Positions 11,791 to 22,890 are shown, numbered from the stretch's first letter. The stretch: DNA of 64,000 bases from Chamaecyparis obtusa (GCA_027943335.1 BSBK01002058.1:657501-721500); one strand, 5' to 3'. The notes: generated by a model not told the origin, from the sequence alone. A program made the numbers and translations.

Positions 11791-11838
11791 TTGATAAAGC
11801 TTGGTGAAAGAACTTCAAACATTTTGAAGCATCTTTTG

Positions 11839-13440
11839 TGATGCAGGGACATCATATGCTCATCACAGATATATTGGAGATCCAAGCCATCCAAGGGGAT
11901 ATGGAACATTTCCTAGCATCAACTGGTCCATCCTAAAGCCAATCATGGCAGTCAAAGACACAAGAAGTTCTAATGTTGAATAATGTCATCCAATGTTGCA
12001 ACAATGGAAATGTGGGCATAGTATAGGATTTAAGGGTTTCTTTGGGTAGATTATTCTTTTAATAGGTTATAGATTAATATCACAATGTTCTTGAGGCATC
12101 TTATATGTTAGAACATGTAAAAAGCCTCTTAAACCATAGTATTTCCTTTAAATCATTTAAATTTGCTAGTAAAGGAATTTTGGAGGGAAAGTTAATTATT
12201 TAAATTTTGTTAAGAGTTTGGAGATGAAACCAATGGGGATTAGTTACCAAACACCCAAACTACTTTTTCATGTTATAAAATGTTGATTGTACGGCCTAGG
12301 AGGCATCATTGTACGGACTGTTCTTTGAAAATTGAATAAAATTGTTTATTGTGACAGCAAATAGGAAGGAATCTCAAGTTTTCTACCTTCACTTGGATTT
12401 AATATGCATTGAAATGAGTTATGGTATGATCCTAGATATTTCTTGATGCTATTACATCAATTTAGAAACCAAAATAATAAGTTATTTGTTTGCATTTTGC
12501 TGATCTTGTCTGTTACAGGCAGAAAACTAATAGTTTTGCAAGTTTTTTCTAATTTCATTGCCATTCTATGGAATGACCAACTGATTCTCCATAGGGTGGT
12601 TAATATCTGACATTCATGTGTACTTTTAACCAATAAATAATGTTCTAACAGTACAATAAGGTGGCCACCAAAGCATTTAATAATGAACAACACAGAGTTC
12701 CAAGAAGAGATAACAGGGTACAGTTATAGTGTGAGTGTTTTTCCTTAAGGAGGGCAATGTTTATGAGTTGATTATTGTTGTGGATGATAAAATAGAGGTG
12801 CCTGCAGGTTTAATTGGTCAAAGAAGCATTTGCAAGGGTGAGATCTCATAACACCCTAGAAACAAGGGTTTTGGATGCATAATTTGGGGCTTTCATATGT
12901 AGAGAGTTTCTGGGTCAAAATTGACCATGGATTTGTTCAATTAGACACAAATGATGAACTTTCACCAAATTTGGAGAGATTTGGAGTTGTTTTGCTAATG
13001 GTTGCTTTGTAAATTTGCAAGTTTTTCCCTTAAAAACTGTCTTAGATCAAGATTTGAGGACTTTGGTCCAAAACATGATATAGAAATTTTTATATATGTT
13101 TTGTATCCTTGAAAAGGGTATCTAGAATGATAATTTTTTTGCAGGTTTATTTGGAAAAAAATTGATTTATTTGGGTTTGAACGCTGCTGGAGGGCTAATT
13201 GGGGCTAATAGGGCTAAAAGGGGATTTGGAGAGTTTTGATCAATAAATGTTGTAAAGACTCTTAAAAGTGGTTGAATTTTGATGAATGTACCTTGTTAAC
13301 ACCTTGTAAACCTATCTTGTTCATTTGGAAACCAAGTTGTGTTATTTTGGGTATTTAGTCATTAATAAGCCTAAAGGGGAGTGCATTGTTGAAGAAGCAT
13401 TCATACTATCTCCACCACATTTGTTTGCCACTCTACATAA
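11839..13440 (+). mobile_element. Solo LTR 1 of the TGRTGCAG family
   Basis: Starts TGATGCAGGGACATC and ends GCCACTCTACATAA (a decayed form of ..CTGCATCA). TTTTG on the left (11834-11838) and TATTG on the right (13441-13445) are a one-mismatch 5-bp duplication; the undisturbed sequence at the copy 1 joint (near 4957) reads CATCTATTGGATTC. It shares internal stretches with 31288-32906 and 33862-35528, such as AACGCTGCTGGAGG and TTGTACGGAC. There are no coding domains. The length of 1602 bp and the TG start fit a solo LTR. Confidence 0.8.
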
Positions 13441-13445
13441 TATTG

Positions 13446-14440
13446 GATTCTATCACCCAAATGGAAGATGTATTTCCCAATTCATAAATTCCCAGCCACC
13501 ATCTTCAATAAATTTATCTGGATCATCTGTAATGGTCTTCAAAATTGGCCGCCAGTTCAAGTTCATTCTGCTTTCATAATACTTTATATCCATTGAGTTT
13601 AGCCATTCTTTGATGCCATCAAGAGAAGATTGAGGAATAACATCAATGCGGAGTACATCCCGCTTGAAGTCTTTGAAAACAATAGCCATATCAAATGCCT
13701 TTTGCCCAAGTCCTACTCTCTCAAGGTTAACTATCTCAATCTCACTAATGGTTATTACTAAGAAAGGCAATTCCACCAACTCTACCAAATAGTTTACGGT
13801 AGGAATAATAAAAGCAGAGGCTTTGGAAGGAACTCCATGAAAACCTAGCTCTCTAAATGGTATATCAAACTCCAGTTCAAAATCTTTTAGATGAGGCTGC
13901 TCCCATAGCTCTGTTACTCGTTTAACAAACCCTTCAAACTCTCCATTGATTTTATTTTTCATGTGCCGCTCTTGCTGCTCTTCCTCAATTTCATCGGGAT
14001 CATACATGGACCTTCTTGCCCCTCCTAAAGTTTGGACCATGTCCATTACTTCCACATAAAACTAGACATCCTTAGTCTTCTTAGTTCCCACCATAATATG
14101 GTTATGCAAATGAAAATGAAGCAAAGTAATCATCTCCTTCTCTACTGGCTGGAAGAATGCGTGTTTAATATTTTGATACATGATATCAGCTCTCTCTTCT
14201 GCTCTCATGGTTGAATACAGAAATCCATTATAGTGGGCCTCTAGAGTTCTAGTCATCTTTCTTCCTCTTCCACCAAATGCCGGCCTGATCCACAAGTCTG
14301 CCAACCTAATTGGCTTTGTTTTTGAAAGCTGAAGTTTCTTCTGAGTCACCAATGTAGGTCTCTCTACCTTTTCAGAATCTATCATAGCTACAGACCGTCT
14401 GTGGGATTTGATCATTTGTACCACTTGGTTGATGATGCAG
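13446..14440 (-). pseudogene. SPT16: Captured fragment of SPT16 (FACT complex subunit), copy 2
   Basis: Same segment, orientation and boundaries as copy 1, from NQVVQMIKSHRRS to GGWEFMNWEIHLPFG. Signature stretches include LVTQKKLQLSKTKPIRLAD, HAFFQPVEKEMITLLHFHL, LGGARRSMYDPDEIEEEQQE and PILKTITDDPDKFIEDGGW. Copy 1's TGA is CGA here, but a TAG stop (from CAG) follows KTKDV at 14059-14061. The two copies are very similar and carry different disabling changes. They sit beside the same junction segment and the same TGATGCAGGGGCATCC flank, so they arose by duplication of a single captured piece. Confidence 0.93.
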
Positions 14441-16133
14441 GGGCATCCAGCAGGGCACCTGAGCCCAGGAGTGGAATGGCATTCAGAGATGTTCAATTGC
14501 AATGTTAGACTCAATATTCAAAGCAAAATTCATAATCAAGTCTAAAGGTCATTGTAATGTAATAAGGAATAATGCTATAAAAGCAATGTAATAAGTAAAA
14601 ATCCCATGTAATGAGTCAAAATGTCATGTAATGGTCATATAGGGTTAAGGTCTAAGTGGTTTTAGGTTTATAGGAATTAAATGGGTCCTTGACAAAGAAT
14701 AGTCTCAATGACAGAGACAGAGGATCAATCTTCAAAAAAGGAGCATTGATTGAGGATACATTACCTTGAGACTGAGATCTTCAAAAGGTTGCAGTCAAAT
14801 GGAAGATTACAGTCTCAAAGGAATATAGGAGAAATGTTTGGAGACAAAACAGTGACAGAGGCTTTACTCAAAAAATGCATCCAAGAAGGTGAGTACCTGG
14901 AAGATGGTTTGCTTCAAGGAAGTTAGAATTCTATTTCCTCAGTTTGATTGTTACAGTAGAGGATAGAGAGCAGCTCTTACAGGGTTCTTTGCTCTTGAGT
15001 AATTTGAACCTCAAAGGCAGAGCTCTTCTCATCTCTTTAACATTACAAGTGGCTGTTTAAAGAAGATTTCTAGGTTTGGATGGTCCATAGTAAAATTTCC
15101 CAAAGAGTGTACCAAGTCTTCCCACATAATGTTTTAAGCTTGATGGGAACATAGGCAAAAAAAAAGTTTCTAATTAGATTTTAACAAAATTTTAGCCCTT
15201 CCATTATATTCATATTATTTAACATCTTCATAATCACCACTGTAGCTTGCAAGGTGATTCATCAAATTAAAAACAAAGCCTCCATGGCTTCTTACAACCT
15301 TTGAGTATTGTAAACAATAAGTAATATTTAGTAGAGAAATATAGCGAGGTAAGTGAGGACATTCTTCATTATAAGAATGAAATGATAGACAAGGGTAACT
15401 CTCAGGTTTAGTCTTTAACCATGCAAACTGTAATTGTAGAGACCGGCCTGGTTATTACCGTTGACATTCAATTATCTATTGAGCTTACAAGCTTGGAGAA
15501 GAGAACTGCAAACTGCAACACCCTCACCAACTGTAAGAAACAGCCAATTTGGTCACAGAATTTTAGTGAACTTTTCCTTTTGAAGATTCTCCATGAGATT
15601 TGACCCAGGGTTGCTCAATGCAAGCTAAAGATCATGTATACTCCTTGTTAGTATAATTCACATTGTTTACAATACAAAATAGATTTTTGTTAAATTTTGT
15701 TATAACATAAAGATAGTCACACTTATTTAAAACCTGTAAGCTTGGTGAGCACTTGGATTTTTATTGATTTATATGTAGGTTCTAGGCCAGTAATGAAACA
15801 GTACTCAATTTAAAAAGGTCAAAGTTTAGAGTTTACTGTTTAAACCAAAATTCTATGAAGTGTTGATATAGTTGACATGTTTTATACAGAGTACATACTG
15901 CTGAACATGTTTAAACAACACATTCTAAGCTTTCATTTCTTTGGTTGATTTATTAGGAATGCTTTTACTTAATTCAATAAGACCCACTTATTAAATTTAT
16001 TAGGAATGCTATTACTTAATTCAATAATACCCACTTATTAAATGATTTTAGATGAATGACATAAACAAATCAAAACTTAAAATAAATTGTTTAAACCAAA
16101 ATAATATTTTGTTCAAACCAAAATTATGATAAT
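14441..16133. other. Unassigned CACTA interior
   Basis: To about 14570 it is the shared flank of the SPT16 copies. The rest is AT-rich, without a recognisable gene, tandem repeat or element end. Two near-identical 36-bp stretches (about 15957 and 16003, AGGAATGCT then ACTTAATTCAATAA) form a small local duplication. Confidence 0.5.
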
Positions 16134-16139
16134 AGTTAC

Positions 16140-16564
16140 CTGAAGGCCTTTCAATTCAATTATTCTCTTGAGCTCTTTGAGCATTTTGATTCCACTGGTG
16201 TCAACAGTGGTTACAGCTGCATAAGCGAAAAAAGAGAATGAAAAGCAGCACCAAAGTACAATACAAACCAAACCTGCTGGAGTTTGACCATATACAGCTG
16301 TATATCTAAATCCCAGAATAAAGGAAATAGGAATGGTTGTATCTGATAAAATTAGGGTGCATTTATTCCATTTTATTCTGCTCCATAGTTTTGTTACTAG
16401 AAAACCGATTACAAGTGAAGGGAAATCCTTTTACAAAAAAGAAATGATGCATCAAATATGTAAGCTTTCAGAACTTATGGCCCGTATCTATAATAACATA
16501 CTACAAAGTGTCTTCCTTCAGCTTGGCAAGATGCTCCTCTTCATCCATTATCCATCTCATTATC
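16140..16564 (-). pseudogene. Captured fragment of a sulfate transporter STAS domain (two exons)
   Basis: SULTR proteins import sulfate across membranes; the cytoplasmic STAS domain is essential for their function. Exon one (16564-16479) follows the acceptor TACGCAG and reads IMRWIMDEEEHLAKLKEDTL, then a TAG stop (from CAG), then YVIIDTG. Exon two (16216-16140) follows TTATGCAG and reads VTTVDTSGIKMLKELKRII and on to GLQ, ending at donor GTAACT. VDTSGI is the conserved STAS core. The phases match across the 262-bp intron. The first donor reads ATAAGT, a G-to-A loss of GTAAGT. Upstream transmembrane exons and the downstream STAS end are absent. Retained introns show capture at DNA level. Confidence 0.8.
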
Positions 16565-17086
16565 CTGCGTACATTGTAAACTTTATTAAGGTCCCCAATA
16601 AACAATCCATGTAATGAAGACTATGGATTAGAGATGTGTCAAAGCAGAAGAGCTCAGAAGAGAAGGGTTATGGTGAATGGGTGCTCATGACATTGCTATT
16701 GCTTGGATTACTCAAAAAATCAAATAACAAATAATATATAAAGTTATAAACTATTAAGGGGAGGGAGAACAGTAGTCATATGGACTATCTTCTTCAATAT
16801 CAAATACCATCGTGCAATTCATTAAAATATTATGCTTAACATAATATATTCTAAAAATGACATTTTTGAAATTCTACCAAAACTTAATCTAAAAATGACT
16901 ACTATTCAAAAGATGAGTTATTCGAAAGATGGGTTATTTGAAAGATGGGTTATAAATAATTGAATCAAGCATGACTACATTCAGGAAGCTGCATCACTAA
17001 ATTTAGGAAGCTGACCCTACACATAGGACATTCATTATGTCTATTGAAAAATAAGCTTTTAAAATAAACATAGACAAATCACCTTT
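16565..17086. other. Unassigned stretch between captured exons
   Basis: AT-rich and intron-like. I see no exon, repeat or element end on either strand. Confidence 0.4.
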
Positions 17087-17092
17087 TTTTCT

Positions 17093-17147
17093 AATCTTTT
17101 GCCACATCAACCTACACTGAGTGGTCAACAACAAGATCCATAGGTAC
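17093..17147 (-). pseudogene. Captured exon start of aconitate hydratase
   Basis: Aconitase interconverts citrate and isocitrate using an iron-sulfur cluster. After the acceptor TGATTGCAG the minus strand reads VPMDLVVDHSV, a TAG stop (from CAG), then VDVAK. This matches the conserved segment VPVDLVIDHSVQVDVA of plant aconitases. Similarity fades after VDVAK. Only about 17 codons are present, so the call rests on one conserved block plus the splice acceptor. Confidence 0.65.
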
Positions 17148-17159
17148 CTGCAATCATAA

Positions 17160-17960
17160 AGTTGATAAATACCAATAGTTGGCGTAAAGAAGAAAAATAC
17201 CATAAACAATAGCATTTCAAAAATGACTAAGAAATATATATCTGATCTAGAATTTAAAGTAATAAAGATAGAAAGAGCAGAGATAAAGCAATCGTGATTA
17301 AATAGTAATCTTCAAAAACCTATGTTGTTAATCTTTCCATCATACAATGTATTAGGATTTATTGAAGAATATAAACACACAAAAAAATTGACAAGAAAAT
17401 AATGTAGCACATAGACTTAGAGTCCCTAAATCTTCAACAAAATATGGAATGCAAAGCCAACACAATGAATTTCCATTTCTCAAGCATAAGAAATTCAAGC
17501 TTATTTCTCATGGAACAGCACAAGACAGAAACAAAGATGTATAGGAAAACACAGTGTGGTATCAATATTGTACTAATCTACCCCATAGGCACAAAAGAGA
17601 CATACTAAAATACACCCATAGTTCAATTATTAAGTGTTATTTTTATCTTTTCAAATATTTGAAAAATGTATGGCTGTCAAATACAAAGCTTTGTGCTCAA
17701 TAAATAAAAGGTAAGGTTTTGAACATGTAGATCCACTTGTTATCTGAGGTTTGAATACATCATAAACTCAAGCGAATTAAACTGGAACTCCTGGAGGGGA
17801 ATTGGATTTCTATTTCAGCACAAAATAGAAACATGATGAGAAATGATGAAAATGTTTTATTTTTCACTAAGCATAAGATATAGAAACTAAAGAAAAAGTG
17901 CCACCATTTTATACTAAAATGAACTAAAACAGTCTTTCAAAATATGAAGGCAACAACAAT
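17160..17960. other. Unassigned stretch between captured exons
   Basis: AT-rich, intron-like sequence between the aconitase and APC10 pieces. Nothing recognised. Confidence 0.4.
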
Positions 17961-17966
17961 ACTTAC

Positions 17967-18040
17967 GGATAGGGACCATAAATCTTTACTTGACGAATAT
18001 GGGTATCCCGTCCATTTTGATGATTAGAGAATACAGCAAG
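17967..18040 (-). pseudogene. APC10: Captured exon of APC10/DOC1 (anaphase-promoting complex)
   Basis: APC10 is the DOC-domain subunit of the APC/C ubiquitin ligase and helps to bind destruction-box substrates. The exon lies between acceptor TATGTTGCAG and donor GTAAGT and reads [19 protein letters not shown] followed by IYGPYP, without a stop. [10 protein letters not shown] and RQVKIYGP are characteristic of the family. It is a single 74-nt exon; neighbouring APC10 exons were not found. Intact splice sites suggest that it could be spliced into read-through transcripts of the transposon (inference). Confidence 0.85.
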
Positions 18041-18099
18041 CTGCAACATAAATGTTTGCACAAATACATCCTTGAAATGAATTAACAAAGGAAAATTTG

Positions 18100-18470
18100 T
18101 AAGTCTAAGAAGAATGGAAAATTTTTAATTAAACTAGAGATGTTACCAATCTCTCTTGGAATCTGACCAACGAAAATAGAGTCGTACAAGCTTAAATGCC
18201 TTAAATTGTTGAGCTTGTGAAAGTGTGATGGGATGGCAAGAGGAGGGAAGAAGGCATTGTGATTGAGGTCCAAGTGCTCTAGATAGTGCAGTTGGAATAG
18301 TCTCCCATGAAGTTGCCTCCACGTCAAGTTGAAGAATCTCAAGCATAGAGTAACAAAAAGGAATGATAATAAGACACCTGAATGTGAATCTAGATCAAAA
18401 AATCCTCCATATGCACCATCGCTAACATGTACACGATCCCACAACCATGTATTTCTTTGTATCATAATGA
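18100..18470 (-). pseudogene. Captured N-terminal fragment of an LRR receptor-like protein
   Basis: The minus strand reads NTWLWDRVHVSDGAYG (resembling the LRR N-cap, which normally has cysteines here), then after a degenerate stretch LFQLHYLEHLDLNHNAFF, PSHFHKLNNLRHLSLYDS and VGQIPREIGNISSL. That is about three leucine-rich repeats of the LxxLxxLxLxxN type with the plant-specific GxIP. Signal peptide, later repeats, membrane segment and kinase are absent. It belongs with the other captured pieces, in the same orientation. Confidence 0.8.
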
Positions 18471-19303
18471 TCTAATGCAGGAGAATAGAGAAGCTTGGTG
18501 AAGGAGCAGTGTTGGATGATAATTTGTTGATGGAGGTTAAGCCTGAACAGACACCAGTCAAGTTGAAAGTTGGTTGCTTCATGATTGAAGAGGTTTGGTG
18601 ATGGATTACCTATAAGGGGGTCTATAGTGAGGTGTTTACACAGTTAGTTTGGCCTGGAGTTGATGGGAGGGGTCCTTTTGATCAAACCCTCATGGTATGT
18701 CCCTAAAAGCAAGGGTTTGGTGGCAAACAAGTTAAGTGAAGGGTGGAGACTTGGTGAGTTGGAAATGTGTCATTTCTCAACCTCTAGAATGACTGTTTCA
18801 GCCTTTTGAGTCTTGGGAGCAAGTGGAGTTAGGGGTTGCTATGTAAAAGTGGAGAATTAGGCCTGGTGAGGATAGGCTAGGGGTATTGGATCTTGGGTAT
18901 GGTCCAAAGGAGTATAGGTTGAATCTTTCAAAGGATTTAAAGAGCCCAAATGGGTATTTAGATAATATTTGATTTTACTTAGTTGTTTGGGGAAAGTAAG
19001 AGGAAAAGTCAATTTAATGACTGGTGAGGGCTACAAGCTTCAAGGACTGATTGTGTGTGTTGGATAGAAGATGGGTTGTCCAAATCAAATGGGTTGTGGG
19101 AATATGGTGGATAGGTCATAAAAAGATGTTTTGTGAATTTAAAATGAAGGTTGGATTCTTGTGTGAAGGTTTGGTGTTTGAGAGAAACTAGGTACACTTG
19201 GGAGTCAAGGCATTGAGGAATATTGAGGTAAAGAAGCAATTGCAAAGTGGAGTGGAATTGTTTTCTAAGGTAATCAATATGGATGCCACACACCAGCTCT
19301 GCA
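18471..19303. other. Unassigned stretch
   Basis: Moderately GC-richer than its surroundings, with many GGTTTGG/GGAGG words on the plus strand. No gene or repeat recognised. Confidence 0.4.
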
Positions 19304-19412
19304 TCAGGTTGCAAGCAAAGTGGGCTTAACATTGGAGGAACCTTTGTAGTAAAGAGCACTTGAACTAGAATAATATTGGGATGAGTGACCTGCTGGGAAG
19401 TAGCGTTGTCTA
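19304..19412 (+). repeat. Decayed 17th 5S-derived unit
   Basis: GTTGCAAGCAAAGTGGGCTT, then a form of the 5S box A region, then GATGAGTGACCTGCTGGGAA follow the same order as the units of the array, including the non-5S lead-in GCAAGCAGAGTGGG. It is much more diverged and stands alone about 7.5 kb from the array, so it is probably an older relic of the same source. Confidence 0.7.
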
Positions 19413-19740
19413 AAATGAATCAAGGCAGTGAACCTATTGCAGAGGAGTGTTTGGTTGATATCCTAAAGTCAAGAACTTCTTATTTATTCTCAAGTTGAAC
19501 TCTAGTTCCTTGAGTGGATTCCAAGACGTTGTTGAATCCTCGAGTTGAACAGGGTTCCTTAAGGGGATATTAGAAGGCTCTGCATCAAAAACTCTAAGCT
19601 TGTCTTTAAAATTTGAGCTTCACTTGGTTTCGAGAATAGTTTAATATTCTCTACTAAACAAGGCCAACCACATGAAGGTGGAAGCTCATTTGGCCCCTCC
19701 CCCCCCCCCCCCCCCTAACATCATTCTAAATTCCCCATTA
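19413..19740. other. Unassigned stretch with a long C-run
   Basis: No gene recognised. A cytosine tract of about 20 residues, broken once, lies near 19697-19717. Confidence 0.4.
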
Positions 19741-19945
19741 ACATTTAATAACATTCATTCATTCATTCATCCGGCATTTTTGAAATATAACATTCAATCA
19801 TTATAATCACATGATAACATTCATTAACACATAAAATTCATTAACACACAACATTCATAAATAATTCATTAACACATAATTCATTAACACACAACATTCA
19901 CGAATAATTCATTAACACATATTAACACACATCATTCATCAACAT
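19741..19945. repeat. AT-rich tandem repeats downstream of the TnpA-like gene
   Basis: Starts with a CATT microsatellite and continues as irregular repeats of ATTCATTAACACACAACATT-like units. It lies just beyond the last TnpA exon, probably in its 3' untranslated region. Confidence 0.75.
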
Positions 19946-20009
19946 TACTAGTACAAAATTACATCCATTAAGACAAAGTTCTTTCATTAGCAATAAATGT
20001 TAATTACAA

Positions 20010-22795
20010 TCATTTCTTTTTGGGTTTCTTGCTGTTTTTTTTAATCATATAATTTCTAAGAGGAAGATCAATGTCCTCATCATTCCCCTCCTCTATTGAG
20101 TCTAATCCCAATGTGTGTCTCCTCCTCATCTGTTCAGGAATAGGAGGCCGCTGCGCTGAAGGGGGGTCTGCTGCAATAACTACTTCATGAGTTAAATTCA
20201 CACTTTTATATTATTGAATTACAAGTATTTATGTAAGTAAAAGAACTATAAATCAAAAAAATAATTTAAAAGAACAAAACATAGATTTTCTTTACCTGAA
20301 TGTGCCACATGATCTACATGGTGATCAGTCTGAACATCCTCCGGCACTCGTTCAGCATGACTTGATTATGTATCCTCTAAAATATACACAAAAATGTTAC
20401 ACCAAGTTCAATTTAAGATGTTAAATTATATTAATAATCACATAATTAGTTTTAAATAGCAAATGAGCACCTCCTTGGACAGTATGATCTACATCAGCGG
20501 CTTCATGATGCAGCGCTGTAGGCTACATTGCAATGTAATGGACATTATTATCAAATTGATTGTTGCTCAAGTATTCAATTTCTAATATATTTTTTGGCAT
20601 ATTTACTTGTGCACATGATGCAGGAGACTCTTCGGTTGGGCCAGTGGAAGCTTGCCGTAGGTGTTCAGCCACGCCTTGATAGCCTTCCTTGAAGGCAATT
20701 TTTCTGTGTTCTTCCGTGGCCTCTAAATTAAAATCAGAGCCCTGCATTTTTTGATTAAACAAAATTATTTTCATTTTATAAATAATTTTTCTCTGCAATT
20801 CATTTACTGCTACTTACAATGCGAGCTTTAATTTTCGAATATCTGCCAGCGCCAAGTCTATGTTGCCCAATCTTTTCCAGCCTGGCCTTTGTTGCCTTTG
20901 AAGTGTCCTGCAACCTATGAAAAGTTTGAAAAAATGGTTATAAAAACATGTATATGGAATAACAAATGAAACTTTGAAATGCTGAACACATTGCCTTCAA
21001 TGGTGAAAATGTCTAAAACATCATACCAAGATATTATATTGAAAAATGATGATTGCATTCAAAATTTAATTATCATCTCAAAAGCCCATGCCAAACACCT
21101 TATCACTAGTAGTTAATACTATTGCATACCTTCTCGCATTTGTTGGCGAAACTCCTTTTTGAGCGTCCGCTTTCTCCTTTGCATCTAAAATAAATTCACT
21201 CCAATCCCTCGCTGAAATAAAGGGAGGACACTTGTACTTTGGGTTCTGGACGAGACTCTTTCTATATTGGTCCCTCACAGTCTTAAGATGTTTGCAAGCT
21301 CTTTCCAAAATTTTCTTCTCATCAAAAATATTATTGCCAAACTCATGCTGTAAATCTTTGATGAGCTGATCTTTTAAACTTTTTTCTTGCAAATTCCACC
21401 TTTTAAGGAAAAACACAAAATTGTTAGATATAGCCACTAAAAGAAAAGACCGGAATGAAAGGAAAAATACTGTACCAATTAATGATATGAAAAAAAAATA
21501 GTGGGATAAACTTAGTTCACTTATGATGTTCCACCTTTTACGTATGGTGGGCCTGAATATATGCAATGTTAGGTCATAAAGTTTCTTATAAAAAATATCA
21601 TTTCCTGCAAAAAATGTCATGGCATAATCAATCCAAAACTTTTTATGAATAGGTAAATGCATATTACAATATAAAAAATAATTATTTAAAGTACCTGGAA
21701 GCTGAGGACATTTTATAGGCATTGATTCATTATTGTCAATCAATAATGACGTCTGCGTCGCACCCGTGCAAGTAACACGGGTAGATCCAGGAAATGGTGG
21801 TGAATTTTCACCAATACATGCAGATTGATCAGTACCAGGTGTACCAAGTGGTGCCACCGGGGTATCTCCTGCTCCAAAAAAATAATCCACTATGTGATGC
21901 ACCCAAGATTAAAGTATAAATTATGAAATCATAATTAGCACAAAACCAAATATAGTAAAACAATGATTTACCAGATGCCATAGCCCTTGAAGGCATTGAT
22001 GTTTGCATGGCCCTTGTGGCCGACATTGCACTCGACAATCTTCTATGGGCAACCTGGCTAGTAGGAGTCTCCTGCAATTGAGGACCTGAACAATACATTG
22101 TTAGCAAAGACATTTTCAAATAATAAAAGTAAGAGTTAACTTGAGAAGTTTTTGAATGTTCCAAAGAAAAAATTCCTTCTAACTTGTCAACTAAAGGATT
22201 ATTTTACTTGAGGTAGCTGGAGGTCTACTAGTACCGGCCTCATCCGCACATTGTCCTTGACCATATACTAGAGATTCCATAAAATCCTACAACAAGAACA
22301 CATATTACATATATTTTACTTCACAACATAAAAGAGTACAAAATATTAACCTTTATTGAAATTTTGTTATAACTAAAGATTCATTACTGCTTACTTGATA
22401 CCGATGTCCGAGTGCTTTCAATTCAGTTAGCCTCCTGAGCATCTCCTCACTTGGATTTCTTTCATACAAAATGTTAATTATATCTTTATTGATTTGTTTC
22501 ATTTTTTTCTTTACCATGATTATAACATTAGGTGAATCTGCAAAAAGATCATCATCATCAAGGGTAGCTATTGCCTCTACTGTCGAGGGTTCTTTTCCCT
22601 TATCCTGAACATCAAATTGTGATAGGAATATCTGTAAAACTATCATAAAAACTCCAAAACCATAAATAAAATAACATAATAATATAACATTTTTCAACTA
22701 TCTAATTTGTATAATTTTAATAAGGTTTACCTTTGCTAAAGAACAAGTGGGAGGAGCATCCTCGTGGCCTCTATCATGTGCGGGATCCATATCAT
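20010..22795 (-). pseudogene. TnpA-like second gene of the CACTA element (multi-exon)
   Basis: In En/Spm, TnpA binds subterminal repeats and assists excision. I read exons at about 22795-22731 (ATG at 22790, MDPAHDRGHEDAPP), 22604-22395, 22286-22208, 22085-21972, 21868-21695, 21562-21509, 21402-21130, 20912-20817, 20742-20523 and a final one near 20180-20010. Most have clear GT/AG borders. The middle exons carry the Transposase_24/Ptta En/Spm pattern: CKHLKTVRDQYRKSLVQNP, ISARDWSEFILDAKEK, KATKARLEKIGQHRLGAGRY and ATEEHRKIAFKEGYQ. The last exon is basic (KKNSKKPKKK, then a stop). Few stops are visible, fewer than in Tnp2. The junction from AHLRQ.. to the C-terminal exon is uncertain because 20523 holds an in-frame TAG. 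Confidence 0.75.
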
Positions 22796-22890
22796 CTTGT
22801 GACAAAGATTAAATATAAAAACTTTAGCGAACTAAAAGCAATAGACTTAGCAAAAAAAAACTTATTAATAAAATAGTATATAGTACTTAC

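Noticed and set aside
15421..15603. Plus-strand 60-residue open frame (..VIVETGLVITVDIQLSIELT..)
   Set aside because: No splice context or family resemblance; on the strand opposite to all captured pieces.
16260..16300. A peptide TAVYGQTPAG next to a GT, as a possible further transporter exon
   Set aside because: It falls within the intron between the two STAS exons and matches no block of the family.
19009..19359. 116-residue minus-strand open frame
   Set aside because: Overlaps the decayed 5S unit and has no recognisable domain.
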